From assembly GCA_934726435.1 (NCBI GenBank), contig CAKVDR010000024.1, positions 1 through 9,433 on the forward strand: a stretch of DNA of 9,433 nucleotides. Direction: 5' to 3'. The position numbers and the translations under genes were made by a program. A model generated the notes under the pieces. It did not search any database, was not told where the DNA came from, and was given only the letters and a program-made list of their open reading frames with translations. Numbering within the stretch: position 1 is the first letter of the stretch; every line of letters begins with the position of its first letter. The DNA is from an uncultured Eubacteriales bacterium (GTDB lineage Bacteria > Bacillota > Clostridia > Oscillospirales > Acutalibacteraceae). Positions 1 to 5,671 of this stretch are shown here, piece by piece.

Positions 1-222
1 GTTGTGTGTTCAGGGCTGCTATTTAACTATTTAATTAATTTAAATTCATTACCATTTTTATGCAGCTATTTGAGTTGTATACTGTTATTCTTAGAAATTG
101 GCGCCTATATGTTTTTAACTTTCAATCCACCGAAAAATTTTATTTTTGAAGATCCAATTTCTAATAAATATGGATTATCAGGGCACACTGAAATGCATGA
201 TCACAAAAATAAAAACAATTAA
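1..222 (+). CDS. C-terminal fragment of an unidentified membrane protein (partial, runs off left edge)
   Basis: The frame is open from the first base of the window to a TAA at 220-222, so the gene probably begins upstream; the GTG at 4 lacks a visible ribosome binding site and is unlikely to be the true start. The visible 73 residues contain one long hydrophobic stretch, about residues 13-40 counted from the GTG, followed by a soluble tail with the pattern FNPPKNF-x3-DP-x6-YG and a polar, histidine-containing end (GHTEMHDHK). This looks like the last transmembrane helix and tail of a small integral membrane protein. The FNPPK/DP/YG tail reminds me of small uncharacterised Bacillota membrane families such as DUF6512, but that is recollection and untested. 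It is the only plus-strand gene and converges on the minus-strand flavoprotein gene, sharing the terminator at 256-288. Confidence 0.6.
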   Translation, partial: VVCSGLLFNYLINLNSLPFLCSYLSCILLFLEIGAYMFLTFNPPKNFIFEDPISNKYGLSGHTEMHDHKNKNN

Positions 223-255
223 TTAAAAATTTAAAAATATTCAAAAAACAAATGT

Positions 256-288
256 CCACCGACTATTAAGCCGGTGGTGTTTTTATTT
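256..288 (+). terminator. Rho-independent terminator between convergent genes
   Basis: CCACCG (256-261) and CGGTGG (272-277) form a perfect 6-bp GC-rich stem with a 10-base loop, followed on the plus strand by a T-rich run (278-288). It ends the plus-strand membrane-protein gene that stops at 222. On the minus strand the same hairpin is followed, six bases later, by a run of T (complement of 241-250), so it may also end the flavoprotein transcript whose stop codon is at 297. Confidence 0.8.
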
Positions 289-296
289 GCTATGAT

Positions 297-836
297 TTAT
301 ACGTTTTTACCCATGTTATAAGCAGCTGCCATATATTCTGAATCTTTTACTTCCCCAGCTTTATAAAAACCTTTTGCATAAATTACGCCTTTTTCACTCG
401 AACCTTCCAAGCATTTCGCAAAACCACGGAAACATTCAAGTGTGCAGTCCATCACGCTTTCACTATCTTCGGCAGCAGTCATAATATAGTAAAATTCTTT
501 ATTTTTTATTTCAGTCCATTTAGCAACACATCTGTCAATCAATGCTTTCATTTGGGCATCAATAGAATAAAAATAAACAGGGCTCGCCATAACAATAACA
601 TCTGCACTTTGAATTTTCTCCAAAATCTCTGCCATATCATCTTTTATAGCGCATGTTCCGCCGGTTTTTTCGCAGTAATAACATCATTTACAATATCCAA
701 TCTTTTTGCTTCCTAAAAAAATTTTCTCAACTTGATTTCCAGAGTCTTCTGCACCATGCATGAATTCATCACAAAGCAAATCTGAATTGCCTTTTTTACG
801 AGGGCTACCTGATAAAATAAGCACATTTTTACTCAT
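297..836 (-). pseudogene. Iron-sulfur flavoprotein / NADPH-dependent FMN reductase family, interrupted by one in-frame TGA
   Basis: Translation from the ATG at 836 gives MSKNVLILSGSPRKKGNSD, the classic flavodoxin-like N-terminus with the FMN phosphate-binding GSPRKxGNS loop, then reads without frameshift to a TAA at 297 (180 codons including the stop, normal for the family). The only break is TGA at codon 51 (684-686). Around it the sequence is C49-K-stop-C52-YY-C55-x6-C62, followed by IKDDM. That is the CxxCxxC...C cluster of iron-sulfur flavoproteins, where the interrupted position is usually glycine; GGA to TGA is one base change. The part after the stop (ASPVYFYSIDAQMKALIDR, the FMN-isoalloxazine region) is well conserved, and its first ATG (635) has no ribosome binding site. 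If intact, the protein would be a cytoplasmic FMN oxidoreductase, possibly with a 4Fe-4S cluster. The gene is preceded by a strong promoter at 868-896. Recent nonsense mutation, sequencing error or recoding are all possible; the first two seem likelier. Confidence 0.82.
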
Positions 837-867
837 ACAATCCCAACTTTCTAAATAAATTATACTT

Positions 868-896
868 ATTATATAATTTTAATAGATTTCTTTCAA
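868..896 (-). promoter_or_regulatory. Sigma-A-type promoter for the flavoprotein gene
   Basis: On the minus strand TTGAAA (896-891) is followed after exactly 17 bases by a perfect TATAAT (873-868). The -10 box lies 31 bases before the ATG at 836, giving a leader of roughly 25 bases. A second TATAAT just downstream (complement of about 859-864) has no matching -35. The promoter starts right after the T-run of the upstream terminator, so the flavoprotein gene is an independent unit. Confidence 0.8.
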
Positions 897-904
897 TATC
901 ACTT

Positions 905-940
905 AAAAATAAAAAATCATCCCAAAAGTTCTTGAGATGA
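905..940 (-). terminator. Rho-independent terminator after the LRR gene
   Basis: On the minus strand TCATCTC (940-934) pairs with GGGATGA (923-917), seven pairs including one G-T wobble around a 10-base loop, and is followed by a T-rich run (916-905). It sits 19 bases past the stop codon of the leucine-rich repeat gene and closes the crcB-LRR unit. Confidence 0.82.
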
Positions 941-958
941 CTTAGTTTGTATCAAATT

Positions 959-2110
959 TTATACTTTAACAATTTCTAATTCATTACTTGAAACTCTTTC
1001 AAATGGCAATGAATTTTTTGAAAATTTACAATCACTCGAAACCGTTATTTTTTTTAGTTTTTTGCAATCACCAAAAGCATTTTCGCCAATGTAAGTGCAG
1101 TTTGGAACATACACTTCTTCTAATTTGCTGGAACGGAAAAGTTCTGTCTTACCATTTCTATTTTTCGGTGTTACGAACGCATTTTGATTAATTTCCTTTA
1201 CTTTCGGCGCACTAAATTTTCTAATATTATAACAACTATCAAAAGCGCCCTTACCGATTTTTTCGCAATTAGGCAAATTTATATTTTTCAAAGATATGCA
1301 TTTTCTAAAAGCAAATTCTTTAATAGTAATGCAAGAATCCAAGGATACATTATCCAAAGACCGGCAAAGTGCAAAACTTTCATACCCCAGAGTAATCAAA
1401 CTGGGAAGATTTACTTTTTCCAAGCTTTTAAAACCTCTAAAGCACCAATCTTCAATTTTCGTGCATTTTTCAGCATTTAATTCCTTAAGGTTTTTCCATG
1501 CGTCATAATATGTATAATGTCCGGTATCGATTCCAAAGGGGTTGTCCAAAACTAGGCACTCAGGAATATTAAGTTTAGTAACATTGTTACAGCATGCCAA
1601 ACTACCTTTTTCTAGAACAGTGCATTTAGGCAAGTTTACGGTTTTAAGATTTTGGCAGCCGAGAAAAGCTTTTTTGCCAACTTTTTTACAATGAGGCAAA
1701 TCTACAGAAGTTATTCCTGAATAAATGTATTTGTTGCCTTTAAATTTGCCAACTTTCGGAACATTGTTAGGGTTATCAAACAAAAAGCCAGAAAACATAA
1801 AAAAAGGGGAAATCATAAGCCCAGCGACAAGCATCCAAAATGTAACCACGTCGAAACAATTGCAATATTTCGGAATAATCTCAGCTTTACTAGCATTATC
1901 TGCAACTTCAATAACGTTGTACCGTTCTTCGACAGGATCTGAAAGCTTTTTAAGTTTAGTAGGTTTTATCTCGGTTAAAATAACATCTTTATTACCCACT
2001 ATTTTATAAGAAAAATTCGGGTTAGAATCAACTATGTTGTTTTCAGGCGATGCATTTACAGTAGGAAATATAAACATCACCGAAAGAATAGTTGCCGTCC
2101 ACTTCTTCAT
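959..2110 (-). CDS. BspA-like leucine-rich repeat protein with signal sequence and internal transmembrane segment
   Basis: The GAGGAG ribosome binding site (2125-2120) directly abuts the first ATG at 2119 but is 9 bases from the ATG at 2110, so I choose 2110 (383 aa, starting MKKWTATILSVMFIF). The N-terminus is a typical signal sequence ending near VNA-SPE. After about 65 polar residues comes a second hydrophobic stretch (about 86-111, VVTFWMLVAGLMISPFF), and the rest consists of about nine LRR_5/BspA-type repeats of roughly 22-24 residues with the recurring pattern AF-x2-C-x-xL-x2-V/I-x-LP-x-C. About 18 cysteines occur, mostly at repeat positions. BspA-like repeats usually mediate protein binding on cell surfaces; here the second hydrophobic segment and the lysine-rich stretch after it suggest the repeats could face the cytoplasm. 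The gene follows crcB by 20 bases and is probably cotranscribed. The specific partner is unknown. Confidence 0.88.
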   Translation of the reverse strand: MKKWTATILSVMFIFPTVNASPENNIVDSNPNFSYKIVGNKDVILTEIKPTKLKKLSDPVEERYNVIEVADNASKAEIIPKYCNCFDVVTFWMLVAGLMISPFFMFSGFLFDNPNNVPKVGKFKGNKYIYSGITSVDLPHCKKVGKKAFLGCQNLKTVNLPKCTVLEKGSLACCNNVTKLNIPECLVLDNPFGIDTGHYTYYDAWKNLKELNAEKCTKIEDWCFRGFKSLEKVNLPSLITLGYESFALCRSLDNVSLDSCITIKEFAFRKCISLKNINLPNCEKIGKGAFDSCYNIRKFSAPKVKEINQNAFVTPKNRNGKTELFRSSKLEEVYVPNCTYIGENAFGDCKKLKKITVSSDCKFSKNSLPFERVSSNELEIVKV

Positions 2111-2130
2111 TTTTAACATCTCCTCAAGTA

Positions 2131-2487
2131 TTAAAAGTTCAATCTTATTTTAGAGCCTAAAACTACTCCCACCAAACCAAGTAAAACGCTTGCAAAGCAA
2201 TAAATAATAGCTAGCGATGTTTTCCCCGATTTAATCATGTTAAACATTTCAAGTGAGAAAGTAGAAAACGTGGTAAATCCTCCGCAAATCCCGATTTTTA
2301 AAAATAAATCAAACTTAAAATCAAGTGCCGAAGAACTTATTATTCCTATGAATAAACAACCTATAAAATTCAAAAGCAAAGTAGAAACAGGAAATCCTAA
2401 GCTTGCAAAAACGGGAATTTTACCGAATAAATATCTTGCCACAGAACCTATAAACCCGCCAAAACCAACTATCAAAAAATCAACCAT
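2131..2487 (-). CDS. crcB: Fluoride ion channel CrcB/Fluc
   Basis: This 118-residue protein has four hydrophobic helices and all the family signatures: GFGGFIGSVARY (8-19, with the conserved Arg18), the pore Asn40 in LLLNFIGCLFIG, and the GGFTTFSTFS stretch (69-78), which provides the phenylalanine box and the central Na+ site region. Fluc channels are dual-topology dimers in the inner membrane that let fluoride leave the cytoplasm. Many Gram-positive bacteria carry two unlike copies as a heterodimer; only one is present here, so it may work as a homodimer or have a partner elsewhere. The start is well set by GAGGTG (2498-2493), five bases before the ATG. The leader contains a fluoride-riboswitch-like element and a terminator hairpin, consistent with fluoride-induced expression. 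The LRR gene follows closely. Confidence 0.96.
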   Translation of the reverse strand: MVDFLIVGFGGFIGSVARYLFGKIPVFASLGFPVSTLLLNFIGCLFIGIISSSALDFKFDLFLKIGICGGFTTFSTFSLEMFNMIKSGKTSLAIIYCFASVLLGLVGVVLGSKIRLNF

Positions 2488-2500
2488 ATTATCACCTCGA

Positions 2501-2547
2501 AAAATAAAATGCCAATGACCTTACTTACACCGTAGAAGCCATCAGCA
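2501..2547 (-). terminator. Terminator hairpin in the crcB leader, overlapping the riboswitch 3' element
   Basis: On the minus strand TGCTGATGGC (2547-2538) pairs with GTCATTGGCA (2519-2510) in ten pairs, three of them G-T wobbles, with an 18-base loop, and a T-rich run follows (2510-2501) just before the crcB ribosome binding site. The 5' arm is part of the conserved fluoride-aptamer sequence, so folding of the aptamer and of the terminator would exclude each other, the usual on-switch layout. It can also end transcripts of the upstream dehydrogenase gene. Confidence 0.72.
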
Positions 2548-2564
2548 AATGTTTTTAACCGAAT
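2531..2564 (-). promoter_or_regulatory. Fluoride (crcB-type) riboswitch, 3' conserved half; 5' half not recognised
   Basis: The minus strand carries CTGATGGCTTCTACG at 2545-2531, the highly conserved 3' segment of fluoride aptamers (CUGAUGrCnnCUAC), 44 bases upstream of crcB. It is preceded by an A-rich linker (TTAAAAAC) that also resembles the aptamer junction. The matching 5' hairpin, which should read roughly GGnGAUGAAGCC so that its loop pairs with GGCTTC, is not visible between the dehydrogenase stop codon (2565) and this element, nor clearly in the end of that gene; only a weak GGCGAAGG match occurs at 2588-2581. Position, downstream terminator and target gene all support a fluoride switch, but the aptamer looks divergent or truncated. 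Confidence 0.6.
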
Positions 2565-3503
2565 TTAATATTTATAAAATCCTTCGCCACTTGACTTGCC
2601 AAGTTTGCCTTCATTAATATATTTTTTCAGAAGTTTAGCCATACCTTTGAAATTATAAGGTGCCAAAAACGAAGGAATTCTAACATACATGTTAACTATT
2701 TCATAAGCCGTTTTAAGCCCAACCGTGTCAAGAATTTGAAAAGGGCCTTTTGGTGAACCCGTTCCCAAAACCCAAGCTTTGTCGATACTTTCGTGATCTG
2801 AAATTCCGTTAACAAGTAAATCAAGCCCAGAAAACAAAAGCGGAATAAGCATGGAATTGAGCAAGTAACCCGATTTTTCTTTTTTAAGAGGGAGAGGAAT
2901 CATTTTTATTTCTTTTGCAAATTTCATAACTTCTTCAAAAGCTTCATCACTGGTTTTTGAATGCTTCATGACTTCAGCTGTGTTGTTTTTCCATATTGAA
3001 TTAGCAAAATGAAGCGCTAAAAATTTTTGGGGTCTCCCAGTGAATCTAGCGAGTTTGCTCGGAAGCATCGTTGAAGAGTTAGTAACTAAAATTGTCTTTT
3101 CAGGCAAAAGTAGTGCTAAACGCAAGTAAAGGTCTTTTTTAGCTTTGAAGTCTTCGGTCATTGATTCAACCACCAAATCGGCATCTTCGGTTGCCTTTTT
3201 CATATCGAGTTCCAAAACGATGTTTTCATAAGCTTCATTTACTTTTTCAAGGCATTTATTTTCATCGAATTCATCGTAATTTGAAATCCCGAAGCACCAA
3301 TTTCCTGCGTTTTTGCCTTCATTAGTCGCCATTAATTTTATGGCATCTTCATAAGATTTTTTAACGAAATCTAGTTTCGGTTTAGTCCTTTGAATGCTGC
3401 CCTCGCTCCTGAGCCAAATTTTAACGTTAAAGCCAGCATAAGCCGCCTGAAAAGCAATTTGAGTTCCAAGGACGCCCCCACCCATTACGGTTATATTTTT
3501 CAT
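2565..3503 (-). CDS. 3-hydroxyacyl-CoA (3-hydroxybutyryl-CoA) dehydrogenase family protein
   Basis: The 312-residue protein has the two-domain fold of this family. An N-terminal Rossmann domain carries the dinucleotide loop GGGVLGTQIA (8-17), and a helical C-terminal domain ends in the family signature GEGFYKY. Expected catalytic positions are present: the Ser pair in TNSST (143-144), His165 in ALHFAN, Glu177 in TAEVM and Asn216 in GYLLNSML. Members oxidise or reduce 3-hydroxyacyl-CoA, or act on related hydroxy acids. The HFANSIWKNNTAEVM stretch departs from the usual HFFNP of the beta-oxidation enzymes and resembles a subgroup found in lactobacilli and clostridia, so the substrate is uncertain. 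After the second strand the sequence is KIWLRSEGS, lacking the usual acidic residue for NAD. No thiolase, crotonase or acyl-CoA dehydrogenase is adjacent. AAGGAG at 3517-3512, eight bases before the ATG, fixes the start. A terminator lies just upstream, so it should have its own promoter; only a weak TATAAA was seen. Confidence 0.88.
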   Translation of the reverse strand: MKNITVMGGGVLGTQIAFQAAYAGFNVKIWLRSEGSIQRTKPKLDFVKKSYEDAIKLMATNEGKNAGNWCFGISNYDEFDENKCLEKVNEAYENIVLELDMKKATEDADLVVESMTEDFKAKKDLYLRLALLLPEKTILVTNSSTMLPSKLARFTGRPQKFLALHFANSIWKNNTAEVMKHSKTSDEAFEEVMKFAKEIKMIPLPLKKEKSGYLLNSMLIPLLFSGLDLLVNGISDHESIDKAWVLGTGSPKGPFQILDTVGLKTAYEIVNMYVRIPSFLAPYNFKGMAKLLKKYINEGKLGKSSGEGFYKY

Positions 3504-3535
3504 GATTATTTCTCCTTAATTCAAATTTTTATACA

Positions 3536-3565
3536 GAAAAAGGCCATATCAATTATGATACAGCC
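3536..3565 (-). terminator. Rho-independent terminator after lysS
   Basis: On the minus strand GGCTGTATC (3565-3557) pairs with GATATGGCC (3550-3542), nine pairs with two G-T wobbles around a six-base loop, followed by TTTTTCTG. It lies 14 bases beyond the lysS stop codon and ends the greA-lysS unit. Confidence 0.87.
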
Positions 3566-3579
3566 GTATGTAGCCAAAA

Positions 3580-5097
3580 TTAGTCTTTTTCTACCGGTAA
3601 TTTCTTCATTGTTGGGAAAATAATTACGTCTCTTATTGAAGGGCTGTCAGTCAAAAGCATAACAAGCCTGTCAATTCCCATTCCAAGGCCGCCCGTAGGA
3701 GCCATTGCATATTCAAGCGAAGTTATGAAGTCTTCGTCGATCATGTTGGCTTCTTCGTCGCCTTTTTCACGAAGCTCCATTTGACGAACAAATCTTTCTC
3801 TTTGGTCAATTGGGTCGTTAAGCTCTGAGTAAGCATTTGCGAGTTCTCTTCTTGTTATGAAAAGCTCAAAGCGCTCAACCAAATATGGAGTTTCTTTCTT
3901 TCTCTTTGTAAGTGGCGAAACTTCAACAGGGTAATCATAAATAAACGTCGGCTGGAGCAAGTTTTCTTCAACTTTTTCTTCAAAAACTTTATTTAAAATG
4001 TCGCCCCAAGAGTCGCTTTCTTTAATTTCAACTTCGAGCTCTTTAGCTACTTCTTTTGCTTTTTCAGTGTTGCAAGCAAATTCACCGAAATCTTTACCGG
4101 TGTATTTTTTAACTGCTTCGATCATTGTTAATCTTTCGAAAGGTTTGAAAATGTCAATCTTTTCGCCTTGATATTCAATTTCTTCGGTTTTGCCAATGGC
4201 TTTTGCGCAGTTTCTAATCATTTCTTCAGCCAAATCCATCATATCTTTATAGTCTGAATAAGCTTCATAAAGCTCAATAGTTGTGAATTCAGGATTGTGC
4301 TTGGTTGAAATTCCTTCATTTCTGAAAAGTCTGCCGAGCTCATAAACCTTATTCATGCCTCCAACAATGAGCCTTTTAAGGTAAAGCTCAGGAGCAATTC
4401 TAAGATAAAGATCCATGTCAAGAGCGTTGTGGTGAGTTATGAAAGGCTTTGCAGCCGCCCCGCCTGGAATAACATTTAAAACCGGGGTTTCAACTTCGAT
4501 AAAGCCCTTTGAATCCAAAAGATTCCTTATAGCTCTGATTATAAGGCTGCGATTTACGAAAGTTTCTTTAACTTCAGGGGAAGAAATCAAATCAAGGTAT
4601 CTTTGGCGATATCTCGTGTCGGTGTCTTTAAGGCCGTGGAATTTTTCAGGAAGCGGCAAGAAAGATTTCGAAAGAAGCTCCATGTCGGTAACATGAATCG
4701 AAATTTCGCCTCTTCTGGTTTTGAAAACATAGCCTTTAATTCCAACAATGTCGCCAATATCCCAAAGGGAAATAATTTCTTTGTATTTTTCTTCGCCAAG
4801 GCCGTTAATATTAAAGTAAATTTGAATTTTACCGCTACCGTCGGCAATATCCATGAAAGAAGCCTTTCCCATATCTCTGTGGCTCATTATTCTTCCGGCG
4901 ATGCAAACGTCTTTGCCGTCAAAATTCTCAAAATTCTCTATAATATCTTTCGAAAGAGCATCGCAAGCGAAAGTGGTTTTGTCAAAAGGATTTTTGCCGC
5001 TTTCTTTCAAAGTTTTAAATTTCTCTCTTCTTATTTTAAAAACTTCGCTGCCGGATTCTCCATTATTTTCGTTTTGAACGTTTATATCTTCGCTCAT
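3580..5097 (-). CDS. lysS: Lysyl-tRNA synthetase, class II
   Basis: This 505-residue cytoplasmic enzyme charges tRNA-Lys with lysine using ATP. An N-terminal OB-fold anticodon-binding domain (about 60-145, including GRIMSHRDMGKASFMDIAD) leads into the class II catalytic core. Motif 1 lies around residues 180-208, motif 2 is FRNEGISTKHNPEFTTIELY (258-277), and motif 3 is GGLGMGIDRLVMLLTD (469-484) followed by SIRDVIIFPTMK. Length and architecture are normal for bacterial LysRS. The first 17 residues are a polar, acidic extension that is variable in the family. It follows greA by 21 bases, a frequent pairing in Bacillota, and shares the promoter at 5630-5659. A GGGATGA sequence precedes the ATG and serves as a moderate ribosome binding site. 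No T-box leader is seen. Confidence 0.98.
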   Translation of the reverse strand: MSEDINVQNENNGESGSEVFKIRREKFKTLKESGKNPFDKTTFACDALSKDIIENFENFDGKDVCIAGRIMSHRDMGKASFMDIADGSGKIQIYFNINGLGEEKYKEIISLWDIGDIVGIKGYVFKTRRGEISIHVTDMELLSKSFLPLPEKFHGLKDTDTRYRQRYLDLISSPEVKETFVNRSLIIRAIRNLLDSKGFIEVETPVLNVIPGGAAAKPFITHHNALDMDLYLRIAPELYLKRLIVGGMNKVYELGRLFRNEGISTKHNPEFTTIELYEAYSDYKDMMDLAEEMIRNCAKAIGKTEEIEYQGEKIDIFKPFERLTMIEAVKKYTGKDFGEFACNTEKAKEVAKELEVEIKESDSWGDILNKVFEEKVEENLLQPTFIYDYPVEVSPLTKRKKETPYLVERFELFITRRELANAYSELNDPIDQRERFVRQMELREKGDEEANMIDEDFITSLEYAMAPTGGLGMGIDRLVMLLTDSPSIRDVIIFPTMKKLPVEKD

Positions 5098-5118
5098 TTT
5101 ATCATCCCTTTTAAAAAA

Positions 5119-5592
5119 TTACTTGTAAATTTCAATTATTTTATATGTGCAAATTCCACCAGGAGTTTCAACTTTAACAATTTCTCCAGCTTCGTGGCCG
5201 ATTAAAGCCGCTCCAACGGGAGATTCATCTGAAATTTTGCCTTCTCTCGGGTCTGCTTCGCTTGGTCCAACGATTTTATAATCAATAATTTCGCTGTATT
5301 CCATATCTTCAACTTTAACTTTCGAACCAACGTTAACGAGCTCAGTGCTGAGTTCATGCTCATCAATGATTTTAACATCTTTGAGCATTGATTCTATTTC
5401 CAAAATCCTTGCTTCGATGATTGCTTGCTCGTTTTTCGCTTCGTCGTATTCACTATTTTCAGAAAGGTCACCGAATGAAAGCGCAACCTTTATTTTTTCC
5501 GCTACTTCTTTTCTTTTAACAGTTTTCAAATTTTCAAGTTCACTTTCAAGGTTTCTGAGACCTTCTTCGGTTAAGATTACCTGTTTAGACAT
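5119..5592 (-). CDS. greA: Transcription elongation factor GreA
   Basis: The 157-residue protein has the two GreA domains. An N-terminal antiparallel coiled coil (1-75) has the acidic tip GDLSENSEYD (41-50), whose Asp42 and Glu45 correspond to the residues that hold the catalytic Mg2+ in RNA polymerase. A C-terminal FKBP-like domain includes SPVGAALIGHEAGEIV and ends in YKIIEIYK. GreA enters the polymerase secondary channel and stimulates cleavage of backtracked RNA. Length is standard. GGAGTGAT lies a few bases before the ATG at 5592. It is the first gene of the greA-lysS unit, behind a consensus promoter. Confidence 0.98.
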   Translation of the reverse strand: MSKQVILTEEGLRNLESELENLKTVKRKEVAEKIKVALSFGDLSENSEYDEAKNEQAIIEARILEIESMLKDVKIIDEHELSTELVNVGSKVKVEDMEYSEIIDYKIVGPSEADPREGKISDESPVGAALIGHEAGEIVKVETPGGICTYKIIEIYK

Positions 5593-5629
5593 TTATATCA
5601 CTCCAAATTTTCATATTTGCTATGGTTTA

Positions 5630-5659
5630 ATTATATTAACTTAGACAAATCAATGTCAA
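5630..5659 (-). promoter_or_regulatory. Consensus sigma-A promoter for greA-lysS
   Basis: On the minus strand a perfect TTGACA (5659-5654) is separated by 18 bases from a perfect TATAAT (5635-5630), giving a leader of about 30 bases before the greA ATG at 5592. The -35 box starts only 12 bases past the stop codon of the glutamine synthetase gene. An imperfect inverted repeat, CTTGACA and TGTCTAAG (5660-5640), spans the -35 box and could be an operator or chance. Confidence 0.85.
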
Positions 5660-5671
5660 GCTAAAATTAAA

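Noticed and set aside
256..269. 14-base match between the terminator at 256-269 and trxB at 8735-8748 (CCACCGACTATTAA)
   Set aside because: A single match of this length is near chance expectation in a 9.4-kb AT-rich window, and there are no flanking similarities.
297..635. The 112-residue downstream part of the flavoprotein as a separate small gene starting at 635
   Set aside because: No ribosome binding site before that ATG, and it lacks the FMN-binding N-terminus that is encoded just upstream in the same frame.
684..686. Genome-wide reassignment of TGA (to Gly, as in Absconditabacteria, or to Trp)
   Set aside because: No other intact gene in the window, roughly 2,700 codons, contains an in-frame TGA, although Gly and Trp codons are frequent and ordinary; the gene content is Bacillota-like.
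630..686. Bacterial SECIS element after the TGA, making the flavoprotein a selenoprotein
   Set aside because: No compact, stable hairpin with a clear apical-loop guanine could be drawn in the bases just after the TGA, and the family residue at this place is Gly rather than Cys. Kept only as a minor alternative.
2590..2625. ATGAAGGC in the end of the dehydrogenase gene as the missing 5' loop of the fluoride aptamer
   Set aside because: It encodes the conserved NEGKLGKSSGEGF tail, has no flanking P1 stem of the right form, and lies too far from the 3' element.
4603..5205. Long open frame on the plus strand opposite lysS and the end of greA (200 codons)
   Set aside because: Lies antisense to two certain genes, has a Phe/Asn-rich composition with no recognisable domain, and is best explained as a shadow of their codon use.
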